From Pseudomonadota bacterium (GTDB lineage: Bacteria > Pseudomonadota > Alphaproteobacteria > Acetobacterales > Acetobacteraceae): a stretch of DNA of 64,000 nt. Positions 35,038 through 44,576 of this stretch are shown here, in pieces. The stretch covers positions 1 through 64,000 of the forward strand of contig JAKBCH010000004.1 of assembly GCA_021808055.1 (NCBI GenBank), given 5' to 3'. The notes beneath the pieces were generated by a model. That model had not been told where the DNA came from. It did no database searches and saw only the letters and a list, made by a program, of their open reading frames with translations. Position 1 is the first letter of the stretch, and each line of letters starts with the position of its first letter. The translations under genes were made by a program, and so were the position numbers.

Positions 35038-37603
35038 TGCCCATGGTATGCAGCATGGCCGGCAGGAAACCGAAGGTGGAAATCAGCACCGCGCCCAGGC
35101 TTAAGAACAACAAATCGCCCATGCTTGCCGTGCCTCTGTCGGCTGAAAACGCCAGCGTGCCAAATGCTGTGCCCGTGGTGAGGGCCGAGAACAGCACAGC
35201 CCGCGCCGTGGCCGAGGAAAGGAAACTACGCATCCCCGCCCGGAAATTCATCACGAAATAAACATTGAACGAAACGCCCACGCCAAGCAGCAGCGGCAAG
35301 GCGATGATATTGGCGTAGTTGATCGACATGCCGGCTAATTTCGCAAACAAAGCAGTGAGCAATGCGGAAAGCGCCAACGAGGCCAGCACCAGCAGGCTGT
35401 CGCGGAGATTGCGGAACACCAGCACCAAAATTACCGAGATCGCCACAAACGCTAGAATCGCTGCCTCACGGAAGGACCCCAGAATTGTCCCCGCCGTGGC
35501 GATTGTGGAAATTGCCGGGCCGCCCGCATCTGGCGCCACTTTCAACACGGCTGCGGCAAATGCGTGCAGCCCCTTGGTGCTTTGCGCCGAGGCCGTGGGG
35601 AAGGCTTCAACCCGCACCTGCCCGTTGGGAAGGAACCAATCGTTCTTGATTTCAGGCGGCAGGTTTGCCTCAGTAATCTTCGTGGCATTCAGGCTGCTTG
35701 CGAGGCGTTGCAGCTCAAGCGGCAAAAACCGGGTTATACCCGCATTCATCGCCATCACCGTGGCATCATTCTCGCCTTGCAATCGGCTCAGCGCAGCCCC
35801 GATGCGCTGCAACTCGCTATCCTTGGGCAATTTCGCCGCAACACCATTTATGGCGGCAATTGTCTTGCTCATCGCAGCGCGTATCTCAGCGGCGGTCACC
35901 GCCTGCTGCGGCGGGCTTGCAGCGGCGGCAAGCGTGGGCGCCAATATGGTTTGCGCCTGCGCCAGCATGGCCAGTTTCTGGTCCTGGTTTTTCGGCACGA
36001 ACGTACCGCCCGAAATCGCCTGCGAAACCTCCGGCAATTTGCTCAGCTTTTCCGCAAGCGCCCGCGCGGCATCAACGTCTTGCACCATCGCATCCGCATA
36101 AAACGGATTGGTCTGCGGATTGGCGAGCAGCGAATGAAGTGTGCGCATACTCTCGGTATTAGGGTCTTTGGTGTCGAGCGGATTGGCGTCGAAATTCATC
36201 GTGACGGCGGCGAATATGCCCGCAACGGCGAGAATGGCGAAAAACCCAAGCACCAAACCCCGATGGCGGTGCAGGAAATCATCTGCCACGGCACCGCCCG
36301 GCATAACCACAGGCGTTGTTTCAGGCAGCGGGTTGAACAGTCGTAGCAACGCCGGCAGAAACGTGATGGTGCAGAAAAATGCAATGAACATGCCCGCGCC
36401 GGCAATCTCGCCCAGCTCCGCCACGCCAACAAACGGCGTCGGCGAGAATGCAAAAAACCCACAAGCCGTGGCCGTGGCCGCCAGCGCAATCTGCCCACCC
36501 GCCTGCCGCGCGGTCTCTGTTAACGCCGACCCCAATTCCGGCACGGCATGGCGCACGGCGCGAAACCTCACGCAATATTGAATCGCGAAATCCACCGCGA
36601 GGCCGATAAACAAGATGGCGAAGGCAACGGAGATGAGGTTGATGACCCGCACCGCGATGGCCGCAAAGGCCATTGTCAACACCAACCCCATTACCAGCGT
36701 CAGCAAAATGGGCACAATCAACCGCCAGGAACGCAGCGCAAGATATAGCCACAGCGCGATCAGCACGAGGCTGATAACGCCACCCAGCACCAGCCCGTGC
36801 GTGAGCGAGGCGAATTGTTCGTCCGATAGTGGAATTTGCCCGGTGTAATGCACCGTAACGCGCTTGGCCTGAACATCCGGCAGCGACGCCGCAATGCGCA
36901 CCAAGGCGGCGGTGGCATCGCCACCCGGTTGCAACGTGCCCTGGTTGATGCGCGGATGCGCCAGCACGAACTCCATGTCACCCTGGCTGGTCGGGCCGCT
37001 GGTGATCAGGTTCTGCCAGGAAAGCGGCACGGGATGCCCGTTTGCCGCGGCTTCAAGATTTTTCCGTAAACCCGCTAATGCCGTATTATACGTGGAAATG
37101 TCGCTTCCCGCCGCCACGCCCTGGGCGATCAGCCCCAGCCCGGTAAACAGGCCGCGCGCGGAGGGGTCAGCCGCAAGCTGGCCCATAAAAGGCTGTGCGG
37201 CGATGATCTGGTTCAGCAATGCTGCTAAATCCGCCACCGGCAACAGCAGCAGCCCTTCGTTTTGGTAAAACGGGCTTCCAGCAGGATATTGCGAGCTCCG
37301 GAAATTCGCCGTGTCGGCGTTCAGCGCCTGGTTCAACGCCGCTGCGGTTTCTGAAGCCTCCTCAGGCGTATCCCCCTTCACCACCGCCACGATCAGATCG
37401 TTAAACTGCGGGAAGTTCTTGTCTTCTAAAATCTGCGCCTGGCGCCAGGGCAGAGAACTGGCAAAAAGATGGTCGGTATCCGTGTCTATCGAGAGATTAC
37501 GAAACGTATAGATAAGGCCAAACGCCCCGGCCACCAGGAACAACAAAATACAAAGTGCCGCATAACGGCGCGCCGCGCTAACGGTAGCAACAATAATCGG
37601 CAC
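35021..37603 (-). CDS. hpnN: Hopanoid biosynthesis-associated RND transporter HpnN
   Basis: MMPL/RND-type inner-membrane protein that moves hopanoids to the outer membrane. 860 residues with the duplicated architecture: one N-terminal helix (about 14-34), a large periplasmic loop, five helices, then the same pattern again and a final helix set. SIDTDTDHLF after the first helix and the GLAVDFAIQYCVRF motif in the first bundle are typical of HpnN. No squalene-hopene cyclase is in the window; hpnK lies about 10 kb away. The ribbon-helix-helix gene overlaps the 3' end. Confidence 0.9.
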   Translation of the reverse strand: MPIIVATVSAARRYAALCILLFLVAGAFGLIYTFRNLSIDTDTDHLFASSLPWRQAQILEDKNFPQFNDLIVAVVKGDTPEEASETAAALNQALNADTANFRSSQYPAGSPFYQNEGLLLLPVADLAALLNQIIAAQPFMGQLAADPSARGLFTGLGLIAQGVAAGSDISTYNTALAGLRKNLEAAANGHPVPLSWQNLITSGPTSQGDMEFVLAHPRINQGTLQPGGDATAALVRIAASLPDVQAKRVTVHYTGQIPLSDEQFASLTHGLVLGGVISLVLIALWLYLALRSWRLIVPILLTLVMGLVLTMAFAAIAVRVINLISVAFAILFIGLAVDFAIQYCVRFRAVRHAVPELGSALTETARQAGGQIALAATATACGFFAFSPTPFVGVAELGEIAGAGMFIAFFCTITFLPALLRLFNPLPETTPVVMPGGAVADDFLHRHRGLVLGFFAILAVAGIFAAVTMNFDANPLDTKDPNTESMRTLHSLLANPQTNPFYADAMVQDVDAARALAEKLSKLPEVSQAISGGTFVPKNQDQKLAMLAQAQTILAPTLAAAASPPQQAVTAAEIRAAMSKTIAAINGVAAKLPKDSELQRIGAALSRLQGENDATVMAMNAGITRFLPLELQRLASSLNATKITEANLPPEIKNDWFLPNGQVRVEAFPTASAQSTKGLHAFAAAVLKVAPDAGGPAISTIATAGTILGSFREAAILAFVAISVILVLVFRNLRDSLLVLASLALSALLTALFAKLAGMSINYANIIALPLLLGVGVSFNVYFVMNFRAGMRSFLSSATARAVLFSALTTGTAFGTLAFSADRGTASMGDLLFLSLGAVLISTFGFLPAMLHTMGNARKA

Positions 37604-37645
37604 GCTTTTCTCCCGCTTGCCTGGCTTGAGATAGGTGTGCCGGGC

Positions 37646-37954
37646 CTAGAAGGCCAGCCCAGACATGGCCAGCCGACCGTAAACATCGGCCAGAACCATC
37701 TGCAAAGCCTCCAGCAGAAGAATCGCGATGACAGGTGAGATGTCGATATTGCCCATATAAGGGATAATGCCGCGGATCGGCCGCAACACCGGCTCAGTCA
37801 CACGGTTAAGGAAATCGGCCACCACATAAACAAACTGGCTGCGCGGATTTGCAACCCCGAAGGCGATCAACATGCTCAGCACCGCCCCTGCAATGATTGC
37901 AAGTATCAGCAGATGGATCAGCTCGCTCATAAGCCAGAATATCGCGCCAACCAT
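37646..37954 (-). CDS. YggT family membrane protein
   Basis: 102 residues from ATG at 37954. Two hydrophobic regions (about 6-32 and 75-98) flank the conserved segment RVTEPVLRPIRGIIPYMGNIDISPV (read as shorter motifs TEPVLRPIR and DISPV), diagnostic for YggT. In other bacteria the family is tied to osmotic tolerance and to division-gene neighbourhoods; its biochemical role is not settled. It is upstream of hpnN by 42 bp on the same strand. Confidence 0.88.
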   Translation of the reverse strand: MVGAIFWLMSELIHLLILAIIAGAVLSMLIAFGVANPRSQFVYVVADFLNRVTEPVLRPIRGIIPYMGNIDISPVIAILLLEALQMVLADVYGRLAMSGLAF

Positions 37955-38080
37955 GGTCTTTCCCCAAAATATGTACCCCAAGACAACTAGCGGCGGGAAT
38001 GTGATGAGGCAATGTTGACTTCCCGCCACGAATGCGCGAAATGCCGCCCCCGGATGGTTACCGTACCATCACCCGGAACC

Positions 38081-38156
<76 letters not shown>

Positions 38157-38204
38157 GCGTCTTGCCGCTCTCCTGCGCATCTGCGCCAGAACCCAGGAAC
38201 CATT

Positions 38205-39431
38205 ATGGCAGACCCCACCCGAGATTGCGCCTTTTTTCTCTTGCAAGCTGTTCTGGCAAAAGGAAAACCGCTGGATGCAGCGCTGGACGCGTTGCCCCGC
38301 GTCGAGCCCCGGGACAAGGCGGCGGCGCACCGCCTGGCAGCCTCGGTGTTGCGCCACACCGGCACGCTGGATGCGGTGCTGGAACCTTATTTGCGCCGTG
38401 ACCCACCGCCAGAGCTGCGAAATGTTCTGCGCATGGGTGCCGCTGGCTTCCTGTTTCTGGATACCCCGGCGCACGCGGCTGTCGGCACGGCTGTGCAACT
38501 GGCGCGGAGCAAGAAGCTTGCCCCGTTCGCCGGGCTGGTGAACGCGGTTCTGCGCAAGGTGGTGAGCGCCGGGCCAGCTGCTTTGGAAGAGCTGGACATG
38601 CCCCGGCTCGACACGCCCGCCTGGGCCTGGGCAAGTTGGGGCAGCCAGGCCCGCGCCATTGCCTCGGCCCATGCGCATGAGGCACCGCTCGATATTTCCG
38701 CCCTGCCCGGTTTCACGCCCGAAGGCGGAGACCTTCTGCCCACAGGGTCCTGGCGCCTTGCCGCTGGCACGCCCGTTGCGGAGATTCCTGGGTTCACGGA
38801 AGGCAAAGCTTGGGTGCAGGATGCCGCCGCCGCCCTGCCCGCCAGTCTCCTGGCCCCACAACCCGGCGAGCGTGTGCTCGATCTCTGCGCCGCACCCGGC
38901 GGCAAAACCTGCCAGCTTGCCGCTATGGGCGCGGCCGTCACGGCTGTTGATCGCGATGCCAGCCGCATGGCGACGCTGCGTGGCAATCTGGAGCGGCTGA
39001 AACTGAAAGCCGAATTGATTACCGCCGACGGCACAAACTGGATGCCAGCAGAAAAATTTTCGGCCATCCTGCTGGATGCTCCATGCAGCGCCACCGGCAC
39101 CATCCGCCGCCACCCAGAGCTTTTGCACCTGCGCAAACCCCGCGACATCGAAGCCATGGCCACCCAGCAGGACGCGCTGCTGGATGCCGCCGCCGCCATG
39201 CTCGCCCCTGGCGGGCGCATCATCTACGCCGTCTGTTCCCTGCAACCGCAGGAAGGCGCCGCGCGCGTTGATGCCGCCTGCGCCCGGCTGGGCCTGAAGC
39301 GCGAGCCTCTAGCCTTGTTTGAATTGTCTGATGCCGTAACGGAACAAGGCGACATTCGGACCCATCCTGGATTATGGACGGAACGTGGCGGCATGGACGG
39401 ATTTTATATTGCAAGGCTGGTTCATTCCTAA
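38205..39431 (+). CDS. rsmB: 16S rRNA (cytosine-C5)-methyltransferase, RsmB/Fmu family
   Basis: SAM-dependent enzyme that forms m5C967 in 16S rRNA. 408 residues from ATG at 38205; a longer frame reaches back into the tRNA gene and is rejected. N-terminal NusB-like RNA-binding domain (about 1-140), then a Rossmann methyltransferase with [11 protein letters not shown] (SAM motif I), [18 protein letters not shown] (Cys that helps release) and [11 protein letters not shown] (catalytic Cys). It begins a plus-strand run with rpe and the heparinase-like gene. Confidence 0.93.
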   Translation: MADPTRDCAFFLLQAVLAKGKPLDAALDALPRVEPRDKAAAHRLAASVLRHTGTLDAVLEPYLRRDPPPELRNVLRMGAAGFLFLDTPAHAAVGTAVQLARSKKLAPFAGLVNAVLRKVVSAGPAALEELDMPRLDTPAWAWASWGSQARAIASAHAHEAPLDISALPGFTPEGGDLLPTGSWRLAAGTPVAEIPGFTEGKAWVQDAAAALPASLLAPQPGERVLDLCAAPGGKTCQLAAMGAAVTAVDRDASRMATLRGNLERLKLKAELITADGTNWMPAEKFSAILLDAPCSATGTIRRHPELLHLRKPRDIEAMATQQDALLDAAAAMLAPGGRIIYAVCSLQPQEGAARVDAACARLGLKREPLALFELSDAVTEQGDIRTHPGLWTERGGMDGFYIARLVHS

Positions 39432-39487
39432 ACTCTCAGCGGGTAGTGCTTGTCTCCCTCACGTTCAGCCGGTTACAAGCAAACACC

Positions 39488-40183
39488 ATGCTCTCTGCCC
39501 CGACTCCTCCGCTCATTGCCCCTTCCTTGCTTGCCGCCGATTTCGCCCGGCTGAAGGAAGAAGTTACCGCCATTGAACGCGCGGGCGCGGATTGGCTGCA
39601 TTTAGATGTGATGGACGGGCATTTTGTCCCTAACATCACCTTTGGCCCCCTGGTGGCGAAGGCGCTGCGCCCGCACACCAAAATGCCGATGGACGTGCAT
39701 CTGATGATCGCGCCAGCCGATCCTTACATCACCGCCTTCGCGGAAGCCGGCGCGGATCATATTTCCGTGCATCCTGAATCAGGCCCGCATTTACACCGCA
39801 CGCTTCAGCATATCCGTTCTCTGGGCAAAAAAGCGGGCGTGGTGCTCAACCCCGCCACGCCGATTGAAACCGTGGTGAACGTGCTGGACCTGACGGATCT
39901 CATCATGGTGATGACGGTGAACCCGGGTTTCGGGGGGCAGGCATTCCTTGCCTCGCAATTGCCCAAAATCGCCGCCTTGCGCCGCCTCATCGATAAATCG
40001 GGCCGGGACATCGTTTTGCAGATCGATGGCGGCGTTACCGCGAAAACGGCCCCCGCCGTGCTGGAAGCGGGTGCCACCTGCCTGATCGCGGGCACGGCGG
40101 TTTTCGGCGCGCCAGATTATGCGGCGGCCATTGCTTCCATCCGCGATGCTGCCCCCGCCTCCAGCGCCAGCCCTGGCGGATGA
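39488..40183 (+). CDS. rpe: Ribulose-phosphate 3-epimerase
   Basis: Interconverts ribulose-5-P and xylulose-5-P in the pentose phosphate pathway. 231 residues from ATG at 39488; a longer frame overlapping rsmB is rejected. Family motifs: APSLLAADFARL, HLDVMDGHFVPNITFG with metal-binding His/Asp, HLMIAPADPY, MTVNPGFGGQAF and QIDGGVTAKTA. It overlaps the heparinase-like gene by 4 bp. Confidence 0.96.
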   Translation: MLSAPTPPLIAPSLLAADFARLKEEVTAIERAGADWLHLDVMDGHFVPNITFGPLVAKALRPHTKMPMDVHLMIAPADPYITAFAEAGADHISVHPESGPHLHRTLQHIRSLGKKAGVVLNPATPIETVVNVLDLTDLIMVMTVNPGFGGQAFLASQLPKIAALRRLIDKSGRDIVLQIDGGVTAKTAPAVLEAGATCLIAGTAVFGAPDYAAAIASIRDAAPASSASPGG

Positions 40184-41787
40184 ACGAAGGCCCCGCCAAA
40201 AAACCCGGTCTCGGCCGGCAAGCCCGCACCTGGCTTACCCGGCTGCAGAACCTCCGGCCCGCCGGCGGGCCGGATGCCCCGGCACTTTCCTTGCGTGACC
40301 CATGGCCAGGCGACCCCGCCCGCGGTGCCAGGCTGGTGATGGCGGAGCTTGAATTCGGCGAGGCCGTGCTGCCTGTTCATCACGATATTTTTGCCGCCGC
40401 CCCTGGTGCCACGCGAATCTTACGCGCGCATCTGCACGGTTTCACCTGGCTGCGGGATTTGCGGGCTCTGGGCACGGATGCCGCGCGCTCGCGCGCTCGC
40501 GCGCTGGTGATGGACTTCATGGATACGCCAAAGCCAGAGCCTATCGCCTACGCGCCGGATGTGGCGGGGGCGCGGCTTGCCTCCTGGCTTGGCCATTATG
40601 ATTTTTTCGCAGCCTCGGCGGATGACGAGTTCCGCCAGGCCCTGATGTCCCGCTTGGTACAAGACGCCCGCACCCTCTCCGCCGCCTTGCCCGCTGAGTT
40701 TCAGGACGGACGCGCCCTCACCGCGCTCAAGGGCCTCACCGCCACCTCCATCGCCCTGCCTGACCACGTGCCGCACCTGCCGCGGGTGATAAAATTCCTG
40801 GTGCCGGAGCTAGCCCGGCAATTCCACCCGGATGGCTGCCATGTGGAGCGCAGCCCGGCGGCGCATCTGCTGGCCTTGCAAGACCTCACGGAGATCCGCG
40901 CCTTGATGCAGGCCGGCGGCAAAACGCCACCGCCAGAACTGCTCGCCACCATCGAACATGCCGCCGCCGCCATGCGGGCCCTGCGCCATGGCGATGGCGG
41001 GCTTGCCTTGTTCAACGGTTCCAAGGAGGAGCTGGCCAACCTCGTGGATCTCGTTCTGGCCCAGGCCGGGCGCGCACGCGGCACGCTGGCGCATCTTAAA
41101 TCCTGCGGGCTATTTCGCATCGGGGCTGGAAAATCCGTGTTATTCATGGATGCTGGCAGCCCCGCCCCCCCTGAGCTGGACCGTTTCGCCCATGCCGGTA
41201 CGCTGGGGTTTGAGTTCTCCTTCGGCAAGGACCGGATCATCGTGAATTGCGGTGCCGCTCCGGCTCTGGCCGGAGACTGGACCTCCGCCCTGCGGGGCAC
41301 CGCCGCCCATTCCACCCTCATCATCGCGGATACATCTTCCGCTGAGATCACGGCCAACGGCCTCGGCAGGCGGCCGCTAAACGTGAACGTCACCCGGCAG
41401 GATGGCGGTGGCATCGCCTGGATCGAGGCCAACCATGACGGCTGGAAGCAGGTTTTTGGTGCCGTTCATCATCGCCGCCTGGGCCTTTCGGAAAGTGGCG
41501 AGGAATTGCAGGGCGAGGATGCGATCGAAGCGGAAACACCCCAACCTTTCGCCATACGCTTCCATTTGCACCCCAACGTTACCGCCAGCCTGGCGCAGGA
41601 TGATGAAACCGTGCTGCTGCGTACCCCCTCTGGCCTCGGCTTCCGGTTGAAGGCCGAAGGCGCGGTGCCGGGCATCGAGAGCAGTGTGTATTTCGGGCAG
41701 TCGGAGCCTCGCCGGGCAGAGCAGATCGTGCTTGCTGGCCACCCGGATGGCCCGCAACACATTAAATGGACCATCACGAAGGCCTGA
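40180..41787 (+). CDS. Heparinase II/III family protein
   Basis: 535 residues. An N-terminal alpha/alpha region (about 60-320) is followed by a C-terminal beta-sheet domain (Heparinase_II/III, about 320-525) with AHSTLIIADTSSAEI and a VNVTRQDGGG segment. There is no signal peptide, which is odd for a polysaccharide lyase; relatives in alphaproteobacteria also lie between rsmB/rpe and purH and are annotated only by fold. The substrate is unknown. Its start overlaps the rpe stop by 4 bp, and galE begins 3 bp after it. Confidence 0.85.
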   Translation: MNEGPAKKPGLGRQARTWLTRLQNLRPAGGPDAPALSLRDPWPGDPARGARLVMAELEFGEAVLPVHHDIFAAAPGATRILRAHLHGFTWLRDLRALGTDAARSRARALVMDFMDTPKPEPIAYAPDVAGARLASWLGHYDFFAASADDEFRQALMSRLVQDARTLSAALPAEFQDGRALTALKGLTATSIALPDHVPHLPRVIKFLVPELARQFHPDGCHVERSPAAHLLALQDLTEIRALMQAGGKTPPPELLATIEHAAAAMRALRHGDGGLALFNGSKEELANLVDLVLAQAGRARGTLAHLKSCGLFRIGAGKSVLFMDAGSPAPPELDRFAHAGTLGFEFSFGKDRIIVNCGAAPALAGDWTSALRGTAAHSTLIIADTSSAEITANGLGRRPLNVNVTRQDGGGIAWIEANHDGWKQVFGAVHHRRLGLSESGEELQGEDAIEAETPQPFAIRFHLHPNVTASLAQDDETVLLRTPSGLGFRLKAEGAVPGIESSVYFGQSEPRRAEQIVLAGHPDGPQHIKWTITKA

Positions 41788-41790
41788 TCC

Positions 41791-42804
41791 ATGCGTATCC
41801 TGCTCACCGGCGGCGCCGGTTATATCGGCTCCCACACCGCCGCCGTGCTGGCCGAGCGCGGGCACGAAATCGTCATCCTCGATAATTTTACCAATGCTGA
41901 GCGCGATGTGCCCGACCGGCTGCAGCACCTCACAGGCCAGGACATGACGATTATCGAGGCCGATATACGTGACACGGACACCGTGACGGCGGCGCTGAAG
42001 GCGCATCCGGTTGAAGCCGTTATCCATTTCGCCGCGCTAAAGGCGGTGGGCGAATCAGAAGCTGACCCGCTGCTCTATTACGACATGAACATCATCGGCA
42101 CGATCCGCTTGCTGCAAGCCATGCAGGCCGCCAGCGTGGGGCGCATCGTGTTCTCCTCCTCCGCCACGGTTTATGGCCAGCCGGATTCCTCACCAATTCT
42201 GGAAAACGCGCCCACGCGGGTCGAAAACATCTATGGCCGCACCAAGCTGGTGATGGAGGATCTCATCCGTGACCTCGCCCGCACAGGCAAGCTGAAAGCC
42301 GCCGCCAATCTGCGCTATTTCAACCCGGTTGGCGCGCACTCCTCGGCCCTCATCGGTGAAACCCCGCGCGGCGTGCCAAACAACCTCATGCCCTACGTGA
42401 CCCAGGTGGCCACCGGCGAGCGCCCGCATCTCAACGTGTTCGGCAAAGACTACCCAACGCGGGACGGCACCGGCGAGCGCGATTATATTCATGTGATGGA
42501 CCTCGCCATGGCCCATGCCCTGGCCGTGGAGCATATCTGCGCCAATGATGTTTCCGTCACCGTTAATCTCGGCACCGGCCAGGGGACGACAGTGCTGGAG
42601 CTGGTGCAAGCCTTTGAGAAAGCAACCGGCCGGAAGATCGCACTCAACATCGCCCCCCGCCGCGCGGGCGATGTCGCCAGCTATTACGCAAATCCCGCTT
42701 TGGCCGAGCATCTCTTCGGCTGGAAAGCGGCGCTGAACGTGGAGGATATGTGCCGCGACGCCTGGCGCTGGCAGGCCCGGCGCGCAGGCCGCAACGATGT
42801 CTGA
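41791..42804 (+). CDS. galE: UDP-glucose 4-epimerase
   Basis: NAD-dependent short-chain dehydrogenase that interconverts UDP-Glc and UDP-Gal. 337 residues. N-terminal GGAGYIGSH nucleotide motif, VIHFAALKAVGES, SSSATVYG with the catalytic Ser/Thr region, and the NIYGRTKLVMED Tyr-x3-Lys pair. The C-terminal sugar-binding part contains RDYIHVMDLA and the HLFGWKA ending. It overlaps the glycosyltransferase gene by 8 bp. Confidence 0.93.
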   Translation: MRILLTGGAGYIGSHTAAVLAERGHEIVILDNFTNAERDVPDRLQHLTGQDMTIIEADIRDTDTVTAALKAHPVEAVIHFAALKAVGESEADPLLYYDMNIIGTIRLLQAMQAASVGRIVFSSSATVYGQPDSSPILENAPTRVENIYGRTKLVMEDLIRDLARTGKLKAAANLRYFNPVGAHSSALIGETPRGVPNNLMPYVTQVATGERPHLNVFGKDYPTRDGTGERDYIHVMDLAMAHALAVEHICANDVSVTVNLGTGQGTTVLELVQAFEKATGRKIALNIAPRRAGDVASYYANPALAEHLFGWKAALNVEDMCRDAWRWQARRAGRNDV

Positions 42805-43933
42805 TCCCCGCCCCACCCTCGTCTTCCTGCTGATGGAGGACTGGTTTTTTGCCTCGCATTTCTGGGAACGCGGGCTGGCGGCGCAAAAAGCAGGCTGGCG
42901 GGTGGTGCTCATCTCCCGCCGGAACGAGGCATTCCGGGAAATTGAAGCCTCGGGCATCAAATTTTACGCCGCAGAGCTGAACCGCACGCGCCTCAATCCT
43001 TTCAAAGAGCTGGCTTTTTCTTTCTGGCTAGCGCGACTCTACCGGCGTTTGCAACCGGATGTGGTCCACCATATCGCCCTTAAGCCCATTATCTTCGGCG
43101 GCATTGCCGCGAGGCTGGCGCACGTGCCAGCGGTGGTGAATGCGCCCGTGGGGCTCGGCTTCGTTTATTCATCAGACAAGCTGCTGGCAAAATTGCTCAA
43201 ACCCCTCGTCACCCTGGCTTTGCGCACCACCATGAGCCCCAAGCGCGGCATCGCGGTGTTTGAAAACCCGGATGATCTTAACGCGATGGTCGAAGGTGGC
43301 ATGGTCCGGCGGGACCGCACGCGGCTTATCCGTGGTGCCGGGGTGGATATTACCCGCTTTGTCCCGGCGCAGGCACCAGAGGGCCCCATTCGCATCGCCT
43401 TGGCCGCGCGTATGATCCGCGAAAAGGGCATCCTGGATTTCATCGCCGCCGCGCGGCTGCTGAAGGGCAAGGCTGAGTTCTGGCTGGCTGGCGCACCAGA
43501 CCTTGCCAACCCCAACCCCGTTACCGAGGCCGAATTGCGCGGCTGGGAAGCCGAAGGCATCGTGAAATGGCTCGGCGGAGTAAAGGACATGGCCGGGCTG
43601 CTACGCCAGGTTCACATTTTTACCCTGCCCTCCACCTATCGGGAGGGCCTGCCAAAAGCCGTGCTGGAAGCCATGGCCGCGGGGCTGCCGGTGGTGGCCA
43701 CAAACATTCCCGGCTGCCGCGAAGCGGTGATCGACAATGAAACTGGTTTCCTGGTGCCGCCGCGCCATCCCGCCGCCCTGGCAGATGCGCTGAGCAAGCT
43801 CATCGCCGATCCGGGCTTGCGCGCGCGCTTGGGTGCCGCCGGGCGAAAACGCGTGCTTGAAAATTTCTCAGACGAGATCGTCTGCCAAAAAACCATGAAT
43901 ATTTACGAAACCCTCAGGAAATACGCATCTTGA
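42797..43933 (+). CDS. Glycosyltransferase family 4 protein
   Basis: 378 residues with the GT-B fold. The N-terminal half has an acceptor-side Rossmann domain ([17 protein letters not shown] onwards). The C-terminal half has the GT4 donor site: [13 protein letters not shown], then [27 protein letters not shown], with the Glu-x7-Glu pair, and GFLVPPR. Retaining transfer of an NDP-sugar is predicted; the acceptor is unknown. Coupled to galE, it may use UDP-Gal-type donors for a lipid-linked or surface glycan; that is inference. Confidence 0.85.
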   Translation: MSDPRPTLVFLLMEDWFFASHFWERGLAAQKAGWRVVLISRRNEAFREIEASGIKFYAAELNRTRLNPFKELAFSFWLARLYRRLQPDVVHHIALKPIIFGGIAARLAHVPAVVNAPVGLGFVYSSDKLLAKLLKPLVTLALRTTMSPKRGIAVFENPDDLNAMVEGGMVRRDRTRLIRGAGVDITRFVPAQAPEGPIRIALAARMIREKGILDFIAAARLLKGKAEFWLAGAPDLANPNPVTEAELRGWEAEGIVKWLGGVKDMAGLLRQVHIFTLPSTYREGLPKAVLEAMAAGLPVVATNIPGCREAVIDNETGFLVPPRHPAALADALSKLIADPGLRARLGAAGRKRVLENFSDEIVCQKTMNIYETLRKYAS

Positions 43934-43946
43934 GGCGACAGAGGCA

Positions 43947-44294
43947 TTATTGGCCAGGTGAAAGCTCGGCGAGGTCGGAATTCACCTGGTTCAACTTCGA
44001 CTTCGTCAGCCGCCCGCCCGAGAGCGAGGCCAGCTGCGAAAGGCTCATGCAGGAAAACATCACATAATGCGGGTTAGACATCACCCCCGGCACATCACGG
44101 TCCAGCACCGCCTTGCCGCGTTGATCCGCCGCAATCTTGTCGATCGGCGTCTGGACTGAAAAGCTTGCCTGAGCAGGAGTAACGTCATTTGAGGCCGTCT
44201 GCGCCTTCGGGGGCGAAGCGCAGGCCCCAAGGCTGGCCAAGCCAGCAACACCGATCATCATGACAGCCCGTTTGCGTCTTTCCTGCCAGATCAT
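43947..44294 (-). CDS. Small predicted lipoprotein, function unknown
   Basis: 115 residues. A basic N-terminus (RRKR), hydrophobic core and lipobox-like LGAC near residue 25 predict a lipoprotein. The mature part has no domain I recognise; it contains [25 protein letters not shown], shown here only as motif PGVMSNP, and a second Cys. It converges with the glycosyltransferase gene, with a 13 bp gap, and diverges from the purH leader. No similarity to a named family is claimed. Confidence 0.65.
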   Translation of the reverse strand: MIWQERRKRAVMMIGVAGLASLGACASPPKAQTASNDVTPAQASFSVQTPIDKIAADQRGKAVLDRDVPGVMSNPHYVMFSCMSLSQLASLSGGRLTKSKLNQVNSDLAELSPGQ

Positions 44295-44478
44295 GCCACC
44301 TATCTCCAGAAATGCCTTGGCCAGATGCTTAATCCCGGCCCCGCTCTAATCATGCAGCATTATTTGCTTATACTGCGATATTTTTGCCACAGTCGCCAAG
44401 CTTTAAATTTTAGACATGCCTGCGTCACGCCCGCCGCAACCTGCTTGCATCCGCTTTTCGCCCATGCGAAACCGCGCC

Positions 44479-44552
44479 ATCTTCACGTAACTGGCGCTCA
44501 GATGGCTACCATCGGGGAGCGTGAGGAAATCCGCCGCGCGCCTGGGCATCGC
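44479..44552 (+). promoter_or_regulatory. ZTP (pfl) riboswitch upstream of purH
   Basis: An RNA aptamer that senses the purine intermediate ZMP/ZTP, which builds up when 10-formyl-THF is short. Helix P1: CTTCACG (44481-44487) with CGTGAGG (44520-44526), 7 bp including one G-U. Helix P2: GATGG / CCATC around a 3 nt loop (44501-44513). The conserved CTGGCG (44491), GGGGAGC (44514) and the hallmark CGCCTGGGCA (44539-44548) are all in the expected order. The ribosome-binding GGAG of purH lies only 17 nt after the aptamer, so control of translation is likely. Confidence 0.9.
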
Positions 44553-44576
44553 AATTTCGTATTTCGGAGCCGCCTC

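Noticed and set aside
44325..44576. In-frame upstream extension of purH (84 codons)
   Set aside because: The extension covers the ZTP riboswitch and does not resemble the conserved PurH N-terminus, which begins at GTG 44577.
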